From Coix lacryma-jobi var. lacryma-jobi (taxonomy: Eukaryota > Streptophyta > Magnoliopsida > Poales > Poaceae), in contig CM019826.1 of assembly GCA_009763385.1 (NCBI GenBank), positions 82,717,942 to 82,781,941 on the forward strand: DNA of 64,000 bases, given 5' to 3'. Positions 12,219 through 23,445 of the stretch are shown here, piece after piece. The translations under genes were made by a program, and so were the position numbers. Numbering within the stretch: position 1 is the stretch's first letter; each line of letters begins with the position of its first letter. The notes beneath the pieces were generated by a model, which saw nothing but the letters and a program-made list of their open reading frames with translations, made no database searches and was not told the DNA's origin.

Positions 12219-13736
12219 AGCAGCGAAGGTAATTATGATGAAGAGTGTCTATTGGGGATGAACTGGGAAAAAGGATGGTCTCGTCTAGTGTGACGGAACG
12301 ACCCTAATCCCATGGCCCACGTGTCCCTGTCAACCTCTGACAGCCGAACCCATGTTCCATGTGATTAAGACCTGTTCGCCACCGGGCTACATCAGTGCCC
12401 AATGTCCGCAGGATCATCTCACAATTCGGTTATAGCATTTCATACTTTTAGAAATAACATCGGAATAAAGAGCGGAAGACTTAAATAACATTAGTTTTAC
12501 AAACCGAGGTTTCAAATGAGGTAAGGAGTACGATTATTACAAACCATTGTTCGGGAAATTCAAAGTAGACAACGTAGCGGAAGCAATAACATAAAGATAC
12601 ATGTAACACCCAGCCCGAGGGTGCACATTTACTCATCGGCCTCATCGGCCTCCTCCTGGACGAAGGTCACGCAACAGGGTGCGAGACACATCGGGGTCTC
12701 AGGCATACCTGCAACATGGGTAACAAACCCTGAGTACGGGGTACTCAACAAGACTTACCCGACTAAAGAAAAAGGGAGAAGACTCAGGAATGAAGGCTTA
12801 GGGTAGTCAAGGTAAGGCTTAAGCAAGATCAAGTATTTTGCAGAAAAGCATTTTTGTAAACCTTATTTTATTTTTGAAAGATTCGGTATTCCTCAAATCT
12901 TCATCGTTCATGATTCATTTTACATTTCAAAACATTCCTAGTTGAGAACCACTCTCCGTTGACAGTCAGTGGACCAAGTCTCCATAACCGAGGAGCAACG
13001 TTAATCCGGATAAATAATACTCAGCTGAGGATCCCTATCCACACTGCATATGTAGCACCCAAGCTTGCATATGCCAACTCGTCTACCACGATTCCTCCAA
13101 GATTGGGCCCGGTCCTACGCCACCCGGAAGTACAGTACACCACTCCAATCCGGGACTTTAACCCACGTGGGTACATGCTACTTCCGCCATCTCTCCACTC
13201 CCAGTGCGCGGTTGTCGGTCCAATAAAGGATTCCTCGGAGCCAGAGCTTTCCGTAGTATGTGAATAGTTACAAGTCTTGACCAGCAGGCCCCCATACGGA
13301 TGGTCCCTAATTTTCCAGCCAGAATATACCTTGGTTATATCTCACCCAAGCGTAATAGGTCCTGTCAGTTTTTCAACTCTGTCCCGGTCGGTGTCAACTG
13401 TTGAGTCCCGGACTACAACATGACGGCACCGTACGCTCGGACAACCTCTCCACGCTATTGACTAGGTACGGATCAGGTAACTAGCCAGTAGACGGGAGTA
13501 AAGCCAATTCCCATAAACATTCTTAAAGTGATCACACTTTGAAATTGGCATTTTTATTGCAAATCTATTGAATAGCATTGCTAAGCATTTTGCAAATAGT
13601 TTTGAAACAAGGGTATGTGTATCTTTTGGTGGGGGTAGATTATGCAAGTAATAGGTCATCACACAACTCCTATTACCTAATGCAATAGTTTAACTCAAAA
13701 CATTTAAAGAAAACATTTTATAAAAGCAAGGTAGGG

Positions 13737-13895
13737 TTAAATGCACCGGGGCTTGCCTTGGATGGCAAAAAGAGCAGACTCGGGGTAGGTATAGGTGTCG
13801 GAGCTCGGGGTCGCCTCGGGAGTTGGTTCGTCAACAGCGGCCTTGACTCTGGTACCTTCTTCGTCAACTATACGGATGCAATGATGAATGCTCAT
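13737..13895 (-). other. short acidic ORF in A LTR (52 codons)
   Basis: An open frame in the LTR starting M-S-I-H-H-C-I-R-I-V-D-E-E-G and ending F-A-I-Q-G-K-P-R-C-I-stop. Its start and end match the short ORF in the D and G LTRs almost residue for residue, although the middle differs. No known domain. It could be a peptide, or a conserved nucleic-acid element. Confidence 0.4.
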
Positions 13896-14687
13896 GAGAA
13901 TGATGATATGGACATATGGTGCAAGACAATCCTTTTAAACAAAGCATGATTGAAATCTAGGTTGAGCATAAAAGGTAACCATTTCTTCCTTAAGCAATAT
14001 TGATTAAACTGGTCCTTATTATAATTATCCTAAGCATCAACCAATCATAGCACCACAACCATCATAGACCAAAGGGTAGGGGTCTATGAACATCAATCAA
14101 TCCAAAGATCACATCATCAAACACTTATTACCAACCCTAATCTATCCTTTCTATTCTTCTTAATTTATCTTAAAAGGTCATTTTATGAAGTTGCTCCAAA
14201 AATTACCAAATTAATTCCATAAGTTCATTATGGCATAAACAGATGGCAAAACAAATTTCATAATTTTTGGAGGTCATTAAGGTGCTTAATTAAATCTAGA
14301 CATTTAATTAACAAAAGGCACTATTCAACTATTTAAATAAAAGCTCAAAAATCAACTTGTTCCAAAAGACTTCAAAATTTTACCAGAGACTCAGAAAGGC
14401 ATAACTAGCACATAAAAATTTATCTCCAGATTTTTGGAGTTATAGATCACTCCCCAAAAATACCAAAACCTCCATTTTTCAATTAAAAGGGGAATTTTAC
14501 ATTTTTAAATCTTTGCACAAAACTCAAGTTTCATATTTTTATAAATACTCCAGAGCATAAAGAGTCTACCACAAAAATTTCAGAATTTTGGATGCACACA
14601 GAAAATCATACAAAAAAGAGAAAACAGAACACTATTCACATCTCTCAGAAAAAGAGAAGAGCACTGTGCTCCTTCTAGGCCGGGCTC

Positions 14688-15100
14688 GGCGAATCGCGGG
14701 GGCTCGGGCGAATCGCGCGGGGCTCGGTCGAGACGGGCTCGGTCGAGACGGGCTCGGTTTGAGACGGGCTCGGTCGAGACGGAAGCGACAGCTTCGTCCG
14801 AGGCCTGGCCCGGAGGCTCGGGCGAGACGGAGAAGTAAGCCTCCGTCCGAGGCCTGACTCGGGCGAAGCGGGAGAGCATGCGCTCGCCGAGGCTTGGGCT
14901 CGGGCGAAGCGGAGGGCATGCGCTCGCCGAGGCTTGGGCTCGGGCGAGACGGAAAAACAAGCCTCCGTCCGAGGCGTGACTTGGAGGCTCGGGCGAAACG
15001 GAGTGGAAGCAGAGGCCGGAGGCTTCGGATGCTTACCACGGGTCGGAGGCAGGGCTCGAGGGTGAGGCTCGACACGCGCTCGAGGGTGAGGCTCGAGGAA
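14688..15100. repeat. GGCTCGG minisatellite in A LTR core
   Basis: Tandem copies of a roughly 15-bp 'ggctcggtcgagacg' unit lie at about 14722-14785. They are followed by longer imperfect repeats containing 'gcatgcgctcgccgaggct'. C carries the same block, reverse oriented, at 27110-27540. Confidence 0.7.
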
Positions 15101-15451
15101 GAGACGACCGCGGCGGCGCTCCGGCGATCCGGCGATCCTGCTCAACACACGAGACCGCAAGGGCCGGGTTAGAGTCGCACGGAACCGAGGAAGCTGACAC
15201 AGGGGTCGGGAGAAGGTATCCGTGACCGGAGGGGAAGTATTTGACGAACCCGAGATCACCGGGGTTCCGTCGGAGTTTGGGAAGATGGGGTTACGCCGGG
15301 CGATTGGAGGCGGGGAAGGTGAAATTTGGGGGTGGGAAAGCTTCACGAGCTCTAGGCGGAGCTTTCGGGCTAGGTGGTTGAGCGGCGGGAGCTCCGGAGA
15401 GGTCTGGCCACGGTGGCGGAGGTGAGTGCGGAGGTCGGAGCTCCGGCGGGC

Positions 15452-15458
15452 TTATATA
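15452..15458 (-). promoter_or_regulatory. putative LTR TATA box (A)
   Basis: TATATAA on the minus strand lies at the edge of the GC-rich core, at the position equivalent to TATAAAA in the D and G LTRs. It is the likely core promoter for element A. Confidence 0.45.
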
Positions 15459-16602
15459 GCCGCGGCCAGAGGCCGGTAGAGAGCACGGGGGTGGGTGGAT
15501 AAGCTCGGCGGACGCGTGCGCTCTCGATTGCGCGCAGGCGGGAAGGACAGGCGTGCGGCCGGGGCTCGGGCGCAGACAGCGCCGGCCATGGCCACGCGGC
15601 GGCGGCGAGCAGGAGCAGTAGGGGACGGGAGCGGGGGTCAACTGTGCGCGTGCGGGTGCGAAATGATGGGGGCGACAACGGCGGCAGGTTGGTGGCGCGT
15701 GGGGAGCCACCAGACGCGCTGCAGGCGCAGCGCCGGCGCCATGGCCGGGGCCCCCTCTGCACTGCGCCGGCTAGAGGTAGGGGACGAACAGTGCTAGGCC
15801 TAGGTTTTGACTTTTGCTGGTTTCTGTATTTTGCAAATTACTTCCAAAATTTGAACTGGGCAACAAAAACTCAAAACACCAAAGTTGTTCAGAAAAATGA
15901 GATCTACAACTTTGTCAATATGAACATTTTCAAATTCCAAATAGTTTCTGAACCATATACAAAAACAGAAAAGGGGACACTTTTCAAATTTGATTCAAAT
16001 CAAAATTACTTTGGATTTCAAACTGAAACTTGAAAATCCTTATATATGAAAGTTGTTCCATTTGTCAAAACCTACAACTTTGCTAATATACACTTTTTCT
16101 GAAACTCAATAGTTTTTGAATAAATTTTTAAAACTGAAAAGGGGACAAAAACTGGAATTTGAATGAATTTGAAATTACTTCAAATTTTATATAGAAACAT
16201 GGAAATCTGTAAATACCAAAGTTGTTCCTCTAGGTCATATTCACAACTTTGCTTTTTGAACCAACTCAAAATTTTGAATTATGAAAAAGTTATCAGAAAG
16301 GGAATAAATCCAGGATTTGGGAATTTAGGGTTTTGCAAAAGGACAATCAAATCAAATCTGATTTTAGAACTTTGATCAATGCAACAAACATCAGGGCATC
16401 AAATTCAAACAAGAACTACATAGAACTAGGCACAGAGGTGAAATTACCATTTTGCCCTTAGAGGAAGAATTGGGCTTTTAGGGTTTTTGAAAAGGGACTA
16501 AAGCATAGCAATTAAGCAATCCAAATGCATCACAGGAAATGATTAATGCTTAAGATGATGACATGTCAAGTTAATTACATTAGTAACACCAGGGGTGTTA
16601 CA

Positions 16603-16624
16603 ACCCTCCCTCCTAAAAGAAATC
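16603..16624 (-). promoter_or_regulatory. polypurine tract of A
   Basis: The minus strand reads TTTAGGAGGGAGGGT directly before the LTR start at 16602, the expected plus-strand priming tract. Confidence 0.75.
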
Positions 16625-16673
16625 TCGCCCCGAGATTCCGCGTCGTTTAAAGAACAAAGGAGAAAACTCACAC

Positions 16674-19600
16674 TTATAGAGATTCGAGAAAGTCCGGATA
16701 GTTCTTTGCTAAGAAATCTTCAGATTCCCAAGTGGCTTCTTCTTCAGAGTGCTGGTTCCACTGGATCTTATACCATCTTGTGGTGGTTCTTCGGGTAACA
16801 CGATCCTTGTGATCCAACACACGGACAGGATATTCCGAGTATGACAGATCAGGTTCTAGCTCAACACCTTCAACTTCAACCACATGTTCAGGTACTCGAA
16901 GACACTTCTTGAGTTGGGAGACATGAAACACATTATGAACTGCTGAAAGATGATTGGGCAAACTCAGCTTGTAAGCTACCTTGCCACAACGATCCAGAAT
17001 CTCAAACGGACCAATATAGCGGGGTGCTAACTTTCCTTTGACTCCAAAACGAGTAACTCCTTTAGTGGGTGAGACCTTCAGGTACACATAATCCCCGATC
17101 TCGAACTGCAGAGGTCGACGTCTCTTATCGGCATAACTCTTCTGTCGAGACTGCGCAATCTTCATGTTCTCTTGTATATGCTTGACTTTCTCTTCCATAT
17201 CTTTTACTAGGTCAACTCCAAAGAATTCTCTCTCTCCGGGCTCAGACCAATTGAGAGGTGTACGACAATGACGACCGTACAGTGCTTCAAAGGGTGCCAT
17301 TTTGATGCTCTCTTGGTAACTGTTATTATATGAGAACTCTACCAAGGGCAAACACTGATCCCAAGTATCTGCGAAGGTAAGCACACAGGCTCTCAACATA
17401 TCTTCTAACACTTGGTTGACTCTCTCAGTCTGTCCATCAGTCTGCGGATGATAAGCCGTGCTATACAATAGCTTGGTTCCAAGTGAGGCATGGAACACTT
17501 TCCAGAACTTAGCGACAAACTGAGTACCACGATCTGAGATGATGGTCTTGGGTATGCCATGGAGTTTCACTATGTTGTTCTTGTATAAGGTGGCATAAGT
17601 TGGGGCGGTATAACTTGTTTTGACCGGTAGGAAGTGAGCTTGCTTCGTGAGACGGTCCACTATCACCCAAATGGAATCGAATCCCTTTTGAGTCTTGGGT
17701 AACCCATTGATAAAATCCATACTGATATCCTCCCATTTCCAACCAAGTACTGACAAAGGTTGCAGCTCTCCTCCGGGCTTCATATGCACAGCCTTGACTT
17801 TCTGACATGTATCACAACGAGCGACATGCTGAGCAATTTCGATCTTCATCTTTGTCCACCAGAATTTCTGCTTCAAGTCTTGGTACATCTTGTTGCTGCC
17901 GGGATGGATGGCAAACCTAGTTGAGTGTGCTTCGTCAAGGATTAGCTGTCTCAACTCAGGCACCTTTGGAACTACCAGACGGTTCTTGAACCACACCACT
18001 CCTTCATCATCAATCCTGAAACAGTCAGCTTTTCCAGCTTGAATCTTTTCGATGATGTGCTTGATTCCGGGGTTATCTTTCTGTGTAGCTATGATCTGTT
18101 CTCTGATAGAGGTTTCTACTCTGACATTGCCTAGACTTCCTTGTGGAACCATTTCAATACCCAGCTTCTCTAGTTCATAGCATAGGGAAGATTCATAGGA
18201 TTTCATAACCAGGCAGTTACAGTATGACTTGCGACTGAGTGCATCGGCGACCACATTCGCCTTACCCGGATGGTAATGCACTTCGATATCATAGTCCTTG
18301 ATTAACTCAAGCCATCTTCGCTGCCTCATGTTCAGTTCTTCTTGGGTGAAGATATACTTCAGGCTCTTGTGATCTGTGTACACATTGCAGGTACTGCCCA
18401 ACAGATAATGTCGCCATATCTTCAAGGCATGAACCACTGCTGCTAACTCAAGATCATGAGTTGGATAATTTTCCTCATGTCGCTTAAGCTGCCGTGAGGC
18501 ATAAGCGATCACTCTTCCTTCTTGCATCAACACGCAACCCAAACCAGTACCAGATGCATCACAGTAGACATCAAAGGGCTTCTCGACGTTCGGCTGAGCT
18601 AGCACTGCTGACGTGGTTAACAACTTCTTCAAAGTCTGAAAAGCTTGTTCACAAGCTGGTGACCAAAAGAACTTCACAGAATTCTTCAGCAACTCGGTGA
18701 TAGGCTTGACAATTCTGGAGAAATCTGGGATGAATCGACGATAATATCCAGCCATTCCCATAAAACTGCGGACCTTGTGAACAGAGGTAGGTGGCTTCCA
18801 ATCCAGGATATCTGACACTTTTCCGGGGTCGACTGAGACACCTTCTGCGGACAGGACATGACCAAGAAACTGTATCTGATCCAACCAGAATTCACACTTA
18901 CTGAACTTAGCATAGAGCTGATGGTCTCTGAGACGGGATAAAATGATACGAAGATGCTCGGCATGCTGTTCAGGGGTTTTTGAGTAGACAAGGATGTCGT
19001 CAATGAACACGACCACGAATTTATCAAGCTCTGGCATGAACACGGAGTTCATGAGGTACATGAAATGAGCGGGTGCATTGGTCAATCCGAAAGACATGAC
19101 CAAATACTCATATAGGCCGTATCTGGTGGTGAAAGCTGTTTTAGGAATATCTTCAGGACGAATCTTTATTTGGTGGTAACCAGATCTGAGGTCAATCTTA
19201 GAGAAGACCTTGGCCCCAGCTAACTGGTCAAACAGAAGATCGATACGAGGCAAGGGGTATTTGTTTTTGATGGTGACTTCGTTGAGTGGGCGATAATCAA
19301 CGCAAAGTCTGAGACTCTTGTCTTTCTTCTTTACAAAGATTGCAGGACAGCCCCAAGGAGACGAGCTTGGGCGGATATAGCCCTTGTCCAACAATTCTTG
19401 TAACTGGATTTTTAACTCTGCCAACTCTTTGGGAGGCATTCGATAAGCTCTGCGGGATATAGGAGCAGTCCCGGGCTTTAGCTCTATGGCAAACTCAACA
19501 TCACGGTCAGGAGGTAGACCAGGTAAGTCTTCAGGAAAGACATCAGGGAACTCACAGACTACAGGGATGTCTCGGATCCCTTGATCATAGGTAGCATTTA

Positions 19601-21158
19601 GCTGTGTGGTAGCTGGTTTTGAAGGCATAGGAAGTTGGAGAAGGAGTTTGGCGGTACTGTTAGGAATATCCACTCTCACAACTCTATTCAAGATGTCGAT
19701 CATGGCTTTATACTGACACATCCAATTCATGCCTAGGATGACATCTATCACCTGATCTTTCAACACTATCATGGTGGTAGGGAACGCATGATTTCCCAAC
19801 ATCACTGGTATACTGCGAACCACCTCTTTGGTGTCTATACGCCCTCCAGGCGATAAAATGCAAAAACTTTCTTTCAACTCCCCAATAGATATGTCATGCT
19901 TAGAGACGAAGGTACGACTGATGAAAGAATGCGATGCACCCGAATCAAACAACACAACTGCAGGGTGGTTGGCAACGGGAAACCTACCGATCATGACGGG
20001 CTCCCCTTCTGGAATATCGCTGACAGTGGTGTAGTAAACTTGCCCGTGCTTCTTGACGAACTTGCCCTTCTGCACTTGCTGCTGTGGAGCACGGTGTTGC
20101 TGCTGCTGTGGTCCTCCAGGACCCTTCTGAAAGTTCTGAGCAGGCTTCTTGGGCTTTGGGCACTCGCGAGACCAGTGGCCAAGTTGACCATAGTTGTAGC
20201 AGGGATGGTTATAGGCGGTTTGTGGGGTGGTGATACGAACACCTGGGGCGTTCGGCTGAGTGGCACTTTGTTGGTTGGCGTTGTGGGTGGTAGCCGCGGT
20301 ACGGACAACCACTTGCTGGTGAGGGTAAGGTGGACGGTTGTGGTGGTGACTAGGATGATATATGACCCTCTGGCGCTTGTGATTGCCAGAGTGGCTGCTA
20401 GATCCTGCTTTCTTCTTCTTCTTCTCCTCTTGGTACTGACGGTTACTCTCTTCAAAAGCAACTGCCCGGTCAACAGCCTCATGATAAGAACCGGTCAGGT
20501 TGTTGGACATGCTTCTGCGGATCTTAGGGTGCAATCCCCTAAGGAAACAGTCTCTCTTCTTCTCATCCGTGTTGACATATTCCGCTGCATACTGACTCAG
20601 ATGGTTGAATTGACCCACATACTGCATCACTGTGGAGTCCTTCTGCTGCAGGGCTAGGAACTGATCAAGCTTCATCTTCATCAGACCTGATGGGATGTGG
20701 TGTGCACGGAAAGCGGTGCGGAACTCTTCCCAGGTCAACTCGTGACCTTCAGGCTGGGCAGCCAAGAGGTTGGCATACCAAGCGCTTGCTGGGCCACGAA
20801 GCTGCTGCGAAGCAAACCGGGGCTTCTGGATTTCAGTGCATCGGATGAGACCAAACTTCTGCTCCATGGTGCGGAGCCAATCATCAGCTTCGAGGGGTTC
20901 ATCGGCTCTGGTGAAAACCGGTGGACGGGTTTCAGTGAAATCCACATAGGTGGTCTCTTGGTTGTGACGACCACGGTGACCAACATTCTGCTGTCCTTGA
21001 TTCTGAGCCATCAGATTGGCAGCGGCGGCCAAGGCTGCAATGGCATCTGCTAGGGTAGCTGGTACAGGTGGAGGGTTTGGGAGACGGTCATCTCCAGCAC
21101 CTCCGGCTCCGGTACGGGTGTTCACAGGCATCTGTATAAGGAACTCGGAACTCAGCAT
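16674..21158 (-). CDS. gag-pol: gag-pol polyprotein, Tekay/Del-type chromovirus (element A)
   Basis: One uninterrupted 1494-codon frame encodes the whole Ty3/gypsy set in order. Gag occupies about residues 1-330, with its nucleocapsid knuckle at 320-333. The aspartic protease D-S-G is at 405-407. RT has the F-I-D-D active site at 718-721. RNase H has Asp at 867 and the T-D-H-K Asp at 929. Integrase has zinc-binding Cys 1115/1118 and the catalytic triad D1148, D1209, E1245 (D-35-E). After these come a G-P-Y/F-type R-Y-I-G-P-F segment and a C-terminal chromodomain-like block. The natural start is probably Met10 (M-P-V-N-T-R-T-G). One key residue is lost: the knuckle reads C-Y-N-Y-G-Q-L-G-H-W-S-R-E-C, with Tyr323 where the second zinc Cys belongs. 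Pol looks intact, but RNA packaging may be impaired. Element B is inserted in its leader. Confidence 0.95.
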   Translation of the reverse strand: MLSSEFLIQMPVNTRTGAGGAGDDRLPNPPPVPATLADAIAALAAAANLMAQNQGQQNVGHRGRHNQETTYVDFTETRPPVFTRADEPLEADDWLRTMEQKFGLIRCTEIQKPRFASQQLRGPASAWYANLLAAQPEGHELTWEEFRTAFRAHHIPSGLMKMKLDQFLALQQKDSTVMQYVGQFNHLSQYAAEYVNTDEKKRDCFLRGLHPKIRRSMSNNLTGSYHEAVDRAVAFEESNRQYQEEKKKKKAGSSSHSGNHKRQRVIYHPSHHHNRPPYPHQQVVVRTAATTHNANQQSATQPNAPGVRITTPQTAYNHPCYNYGQLGHWSRECPKPKKPAQNFQKGPGGPQQQQHRAPQQQVQKGKFVKKHGQVYYTTVSDIPEGEPVMIGRFPVANHPAVVLFDSGASHSFISRTFVSKHDISIGELKESFCILSPGGRIDTKEVVRSIPVMLGNHAFPTTMIVLKDQVIDVILGMNWMCQYKAMIDILNRVVRVDIPNSTAKLLLQLPMPSKPATTQLNATYDQGIRDIPVVCEFPDVFPEDLPGLPPDRDVEFAIELKPGTAPISRRAYRMPPKELAELKIQLQELLDKGYIRPSSSPWGCPAIFVKKKDKSLRLCVDYRPLNEVTIKNKYPLPRIDLLFDQLAGAKVFSKIDLRSGYHQIKIRPEDIPKTAFTTRYGLYEYLVMSFGLTNAPAHFMYLMNSVFMPELDKFVVVFIDDILVYSKTPEQHAEHLRIILSRLRDHQLYAKFSKCEFWLDQIQFLGHVLSAEGVSVDPGKVSDILDWKPPTSVHKVRSFMGMAGYYRRFIPDFSRIVKPITELLKNSVKFFWSPACEQAFQTLKKLLTTSAVLAQPNVEKPFDVYCDASGTGLGCVLMQEGRVIAYASRQLKRHEENYPTHDLELAAVVHALKIWRHYLLGSTCNVYTDHKSLKYIFTQEELNMRQRRWLELIKDYDIEVHYHPGKANVVADALSRKSYCNCLVMKSYESSLCYELEKLGIEMVPQGSLGNVRVETSIREQIIATQKDNPGIKHIIEKIQAGKADCFRIDDEGVVWFKNRLVVPKVPELRQLILDEAHSTRFAIHPGSNKMYQDLKQKFWWTKMKIEIAQHVARCDTCQKVKAVHMKPGGELQPLSVLGWKWEDISMDFINGLPKTQKGFDSIWVIVDRLTKQAHFLPVKTSYTAPTYATLYKNNIVKLHGIPKTIISDRGTQFVAKFWKVFHASLGTKLLYSTAYHPQTDGQTERVNQVLEDMLRACVLTFADTWDQCLPLVEFSYNNSYQESIKMAPFEALYGRHCRTPLNWSEPGEREFFGVDLVKDMEEKVKHIQENMKIAQSRQKSYADKRRRPLQFEIGDYVYLKVSPTKGVTRFGVKGKLAPRYIGPFEILDRCGKVAYKLSLPNHLSAVHNVFHVSQLKKCLRVPEHVVEVEGVELEPDLSYSEYPVRVLDHKDRVTRRTTTRWYKIQWNQHSEEEATWESEDFLAKNYPDFLESL

Positions 21159-21301
21159 ATAGGGACAAAGGTTCTGAAACGGTCGATTGATAACTTCAAT
21201 GATACAAAGATAGCTGACTTGATAAAGATGACAACAGACTGATAAGGGGAAAAGGTACGAAAAGAAAGATACATGCCAGACTTTGCAACAGACAGACTAA
21301 C
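21159..21301 (-). mobile_element. element A leader, gag-proximal part
   Basis: Non-coding internal sequence of A just upstream of gag-pol. It ends at the CTAAC target copy (21297-21301) where B inserted, and it resumes at 26187. Confidence 0.75.
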
Positions 21302-22104
21302 TGATGAGGACATCGCCAAGTTGGACTCACCGACGCCATGGTCTTCCCCAAGTTGCAATCCGACTCCAACTCAGTTTTCACGTCACCCTCGGAATTCAGG
21401 AGCAGTCCCGAGTAAAATCAACGCCCCGGATGCATACGGACTCCGTTTTCGACGAACCAGATATGCTTGGAAAGATAATTTGATAAGCTAACCAATGGCT
21501 TTGGAATCACGTCAAAATACGTCCGGAGTCAACGGGAATCGTCGAAACAAGTCAGCGTCCAGAATCTGCCAGGGTGCTGCGTCACCGTATTTTGGTCCGT
21601 TGGGCCGTGTATCGTCTTAGAGCCCATTAGGGGGCGCGTCCAGCAGGGGCGACGACCTAAACCCTATATTTAGCCGCCGCCGCCGTCGTTAGGTCTTGGG
21701 TTTTGTTTTGAGTTTAGTTTTCCACCGAGAAACTGAATCGTTCATTGTAACTGTGGTGACAAATCCTTTTACAGTGATCCAGGGCCCCCGTTCTTGATCT
21801 CCTCCACTGTGTCGATTAGTCCTTTGGAACCGAGTTCTTGAACCCCTCTAATATATTCGTGATATTCATATCTGCAATTTCAGATTGCGTGCTTTACCTT
21901 CTTGCTTGTGTTCTTCGATTCGCTTGCAGGATTAGCCTTCTTGGCGAGGTCAATCAAGTTGTGCTTGGTTGATAACCAACGGAGCAGTGGTGTAACGGTT
22001 GCAGGGTTCGAATCGTGTCTGATTTGAAGCCGGATCGCCAACGTCGAGTTCTCCACCAATCGAACCTATCGCTACCTCACGGAAGATCGGGTCGTCCTTC
22101 ATCA
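21302..22104 (+). repeat. B 5' LTR
   Basis: 803 bp, TGATGAGG...TTCATCA, followed directly by the PBS-like sequence. A TATATTTA box at 21665-21672 is a candidate promoter. Confidence 0.95.
21665..21672 (+). promoter_or_regulatory. putative TATA box of B LTR
   Basis: TATATTTA lies just before a GCC-rich stretch in the 5' LTR. An identical copy is at 25747-25754 in the 3' LTR. Confidence 0.4.
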
Positions 22105-22106
22105 AT

Positions 22107-22118
22107 TGGTATCGGATT
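22107..22118 (+). promoter_or_regulatory. PBS of B (degenerate tRNA-Met type)
   Basis: TGGTATCGGATT begins 2 bases after the LTR. It agrees with the TGGTATCAGAGC PBS at 9 of 12 positions. Confidence 0.55.
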
Positions 22119-23445
22119 TTTCAGGTTTCCCGCGAGGTATAATCTCGTTTGCCCTTAGATTCATATTTGTTATTACCTACAGTCCACAAAAAGCCAAAAA
22201 ATATTTCAATTTCCGCTGTCCTATCGCCTTTTGTGCCTTTGCAATTTCGTTTCAGATTCGCTTTGTTGAGTTTGTGTCCGTGGTCGAGTCTTGTTGCTGG
22301 TTTAGGTTGTGTTCGTCGTCGTAGTTCATCGTGCCCGTTGCTGTTTCTTTGTTTTCGCCGCTATCCCATCCACCGTTCCTAAACAACAAGTCGAAGCCAC
22401 CACATTACTCGACTTGCCCGCTAGCCGCCTTGTGTAATTTCTCGCCGCCGCGCAAACCCTAGACAGGTTGCCAACCGCTCTAATTTTTGCCTGCATCGCA
22501 GCCCTCCTTACATCATCTGGCATCTACCTTCTGTTGTTAGTCACAAGGACGCATGATCTTGTGATCGGTGTTGGAGTTTCGGGTCGCTTTGCCTTAACTG
22601 CCGCTGCCGAGTTGCTCTTACTGCCGATTTTTGTGTGTGCCTTCCAGAAAACATAACTTGAGGTACATTCGGTAAAACAGACATAACTTTTCGCTCGTTT
22701 GTCCGAAAAATCTGAAATTTTTTGTGGCGATTCTTGACACCGTTTGGACCTCACCCAAACTAGGCTTCGCCCTGTTTGGTCCCTCCAAATTGCCAAAAAA
22801 AATCGGGAAAATAAATAAAAAAAATTGACAAGGTTTCAGCACGCTTTTCAGAGAACTTGCTGATTTTGTGTAGACCACATCCGACCTCAGTTGCAGGCGC
22901 CAATTTTTGTGGTTACATCTTTTGTGATCCTTGTTCAAGGAAAAATAAAAAAAAATAGTGAAAAAATAAAAAAAGTTTGATTCCTACTAGTACCTTTTTG
23001 GAAAATCAAGGGAAAATTCAGGACAAAGAAAAATTCAGATTCTTTGCTTGTTCTGTGAGTTCTTTCCATCGTTCTTTGTTTCATCTTGTTGCGCTACGTC
23101 TACACACGTCTTAGCCAGCAATTGTGACTTGTGCTTTGGATACTTATTGAACTTTGCTAATCTGCTTTCGTTAATTGCTAATCCTTGCTGTCATATTGTG
23201 CCTACCTATAGCTCCACATATACTTCTGTCAGCACAGGTTTATCTTGCAACTGTTACCCACGCTCAACAACAGATTGCTTCGTCACTTTGGTTTGATCTT
23301 GTTTGGCGTTGGTAAGAATACAGGCAAGACGGTGGTAAGCCGCCTGTGATTTTGCATTCCAGTTCCACTTCTACCACCACCACTTGGTTCCTTTAGTTGA
23401 TAGGGATAATCCTTTGCTGCTGTAGTTTTTTTCTATCTTCTAACA
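22119..23445 (+). mobile_element. B untranslated leader, 1.3 kb
   Basis: AT-rich leader between PBS and gag with no credible reading frame. It includes poly-A/T stretches around 22795-22975. Confidence 0.7.

Larger units (their letters stand above)
12289..16602 (-). mobile_element. chromovirus A 3' LTR, 4314 bp
   Basis: On the minus strand it starts TGTAACACCCCTGG and ends CCGTCACA. It sits directly downstream of the gag-pol stop and its purine tract, so it is the 3' LTR of element A. The U3 (16602 to about 15800) is AT-rich with repeated 'caaagttgt' blocks; a GC-rich core with TATA box follows, then a GGCTCGG minisatellite, then AT-rich sequence. LTR C (27099-29873) is a truncated, inverted relative. 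The GC-rich core yields spurious open frames on both strands. Confidence 0.85.

Noticed and set aside
11618..12293. Open frames of about 200 codons
   Set aside because: They consist almost wholly of gap N's. Likewise the frames across 29806-30675 and 45509-47079 are only meaningful where real gag sequence flanks the gap.
19896..20657. A 253-codon plus-strand ORF
   Set aside because: It is antisense to the gag/protease part of element A's gag-pol, a shadow frame.
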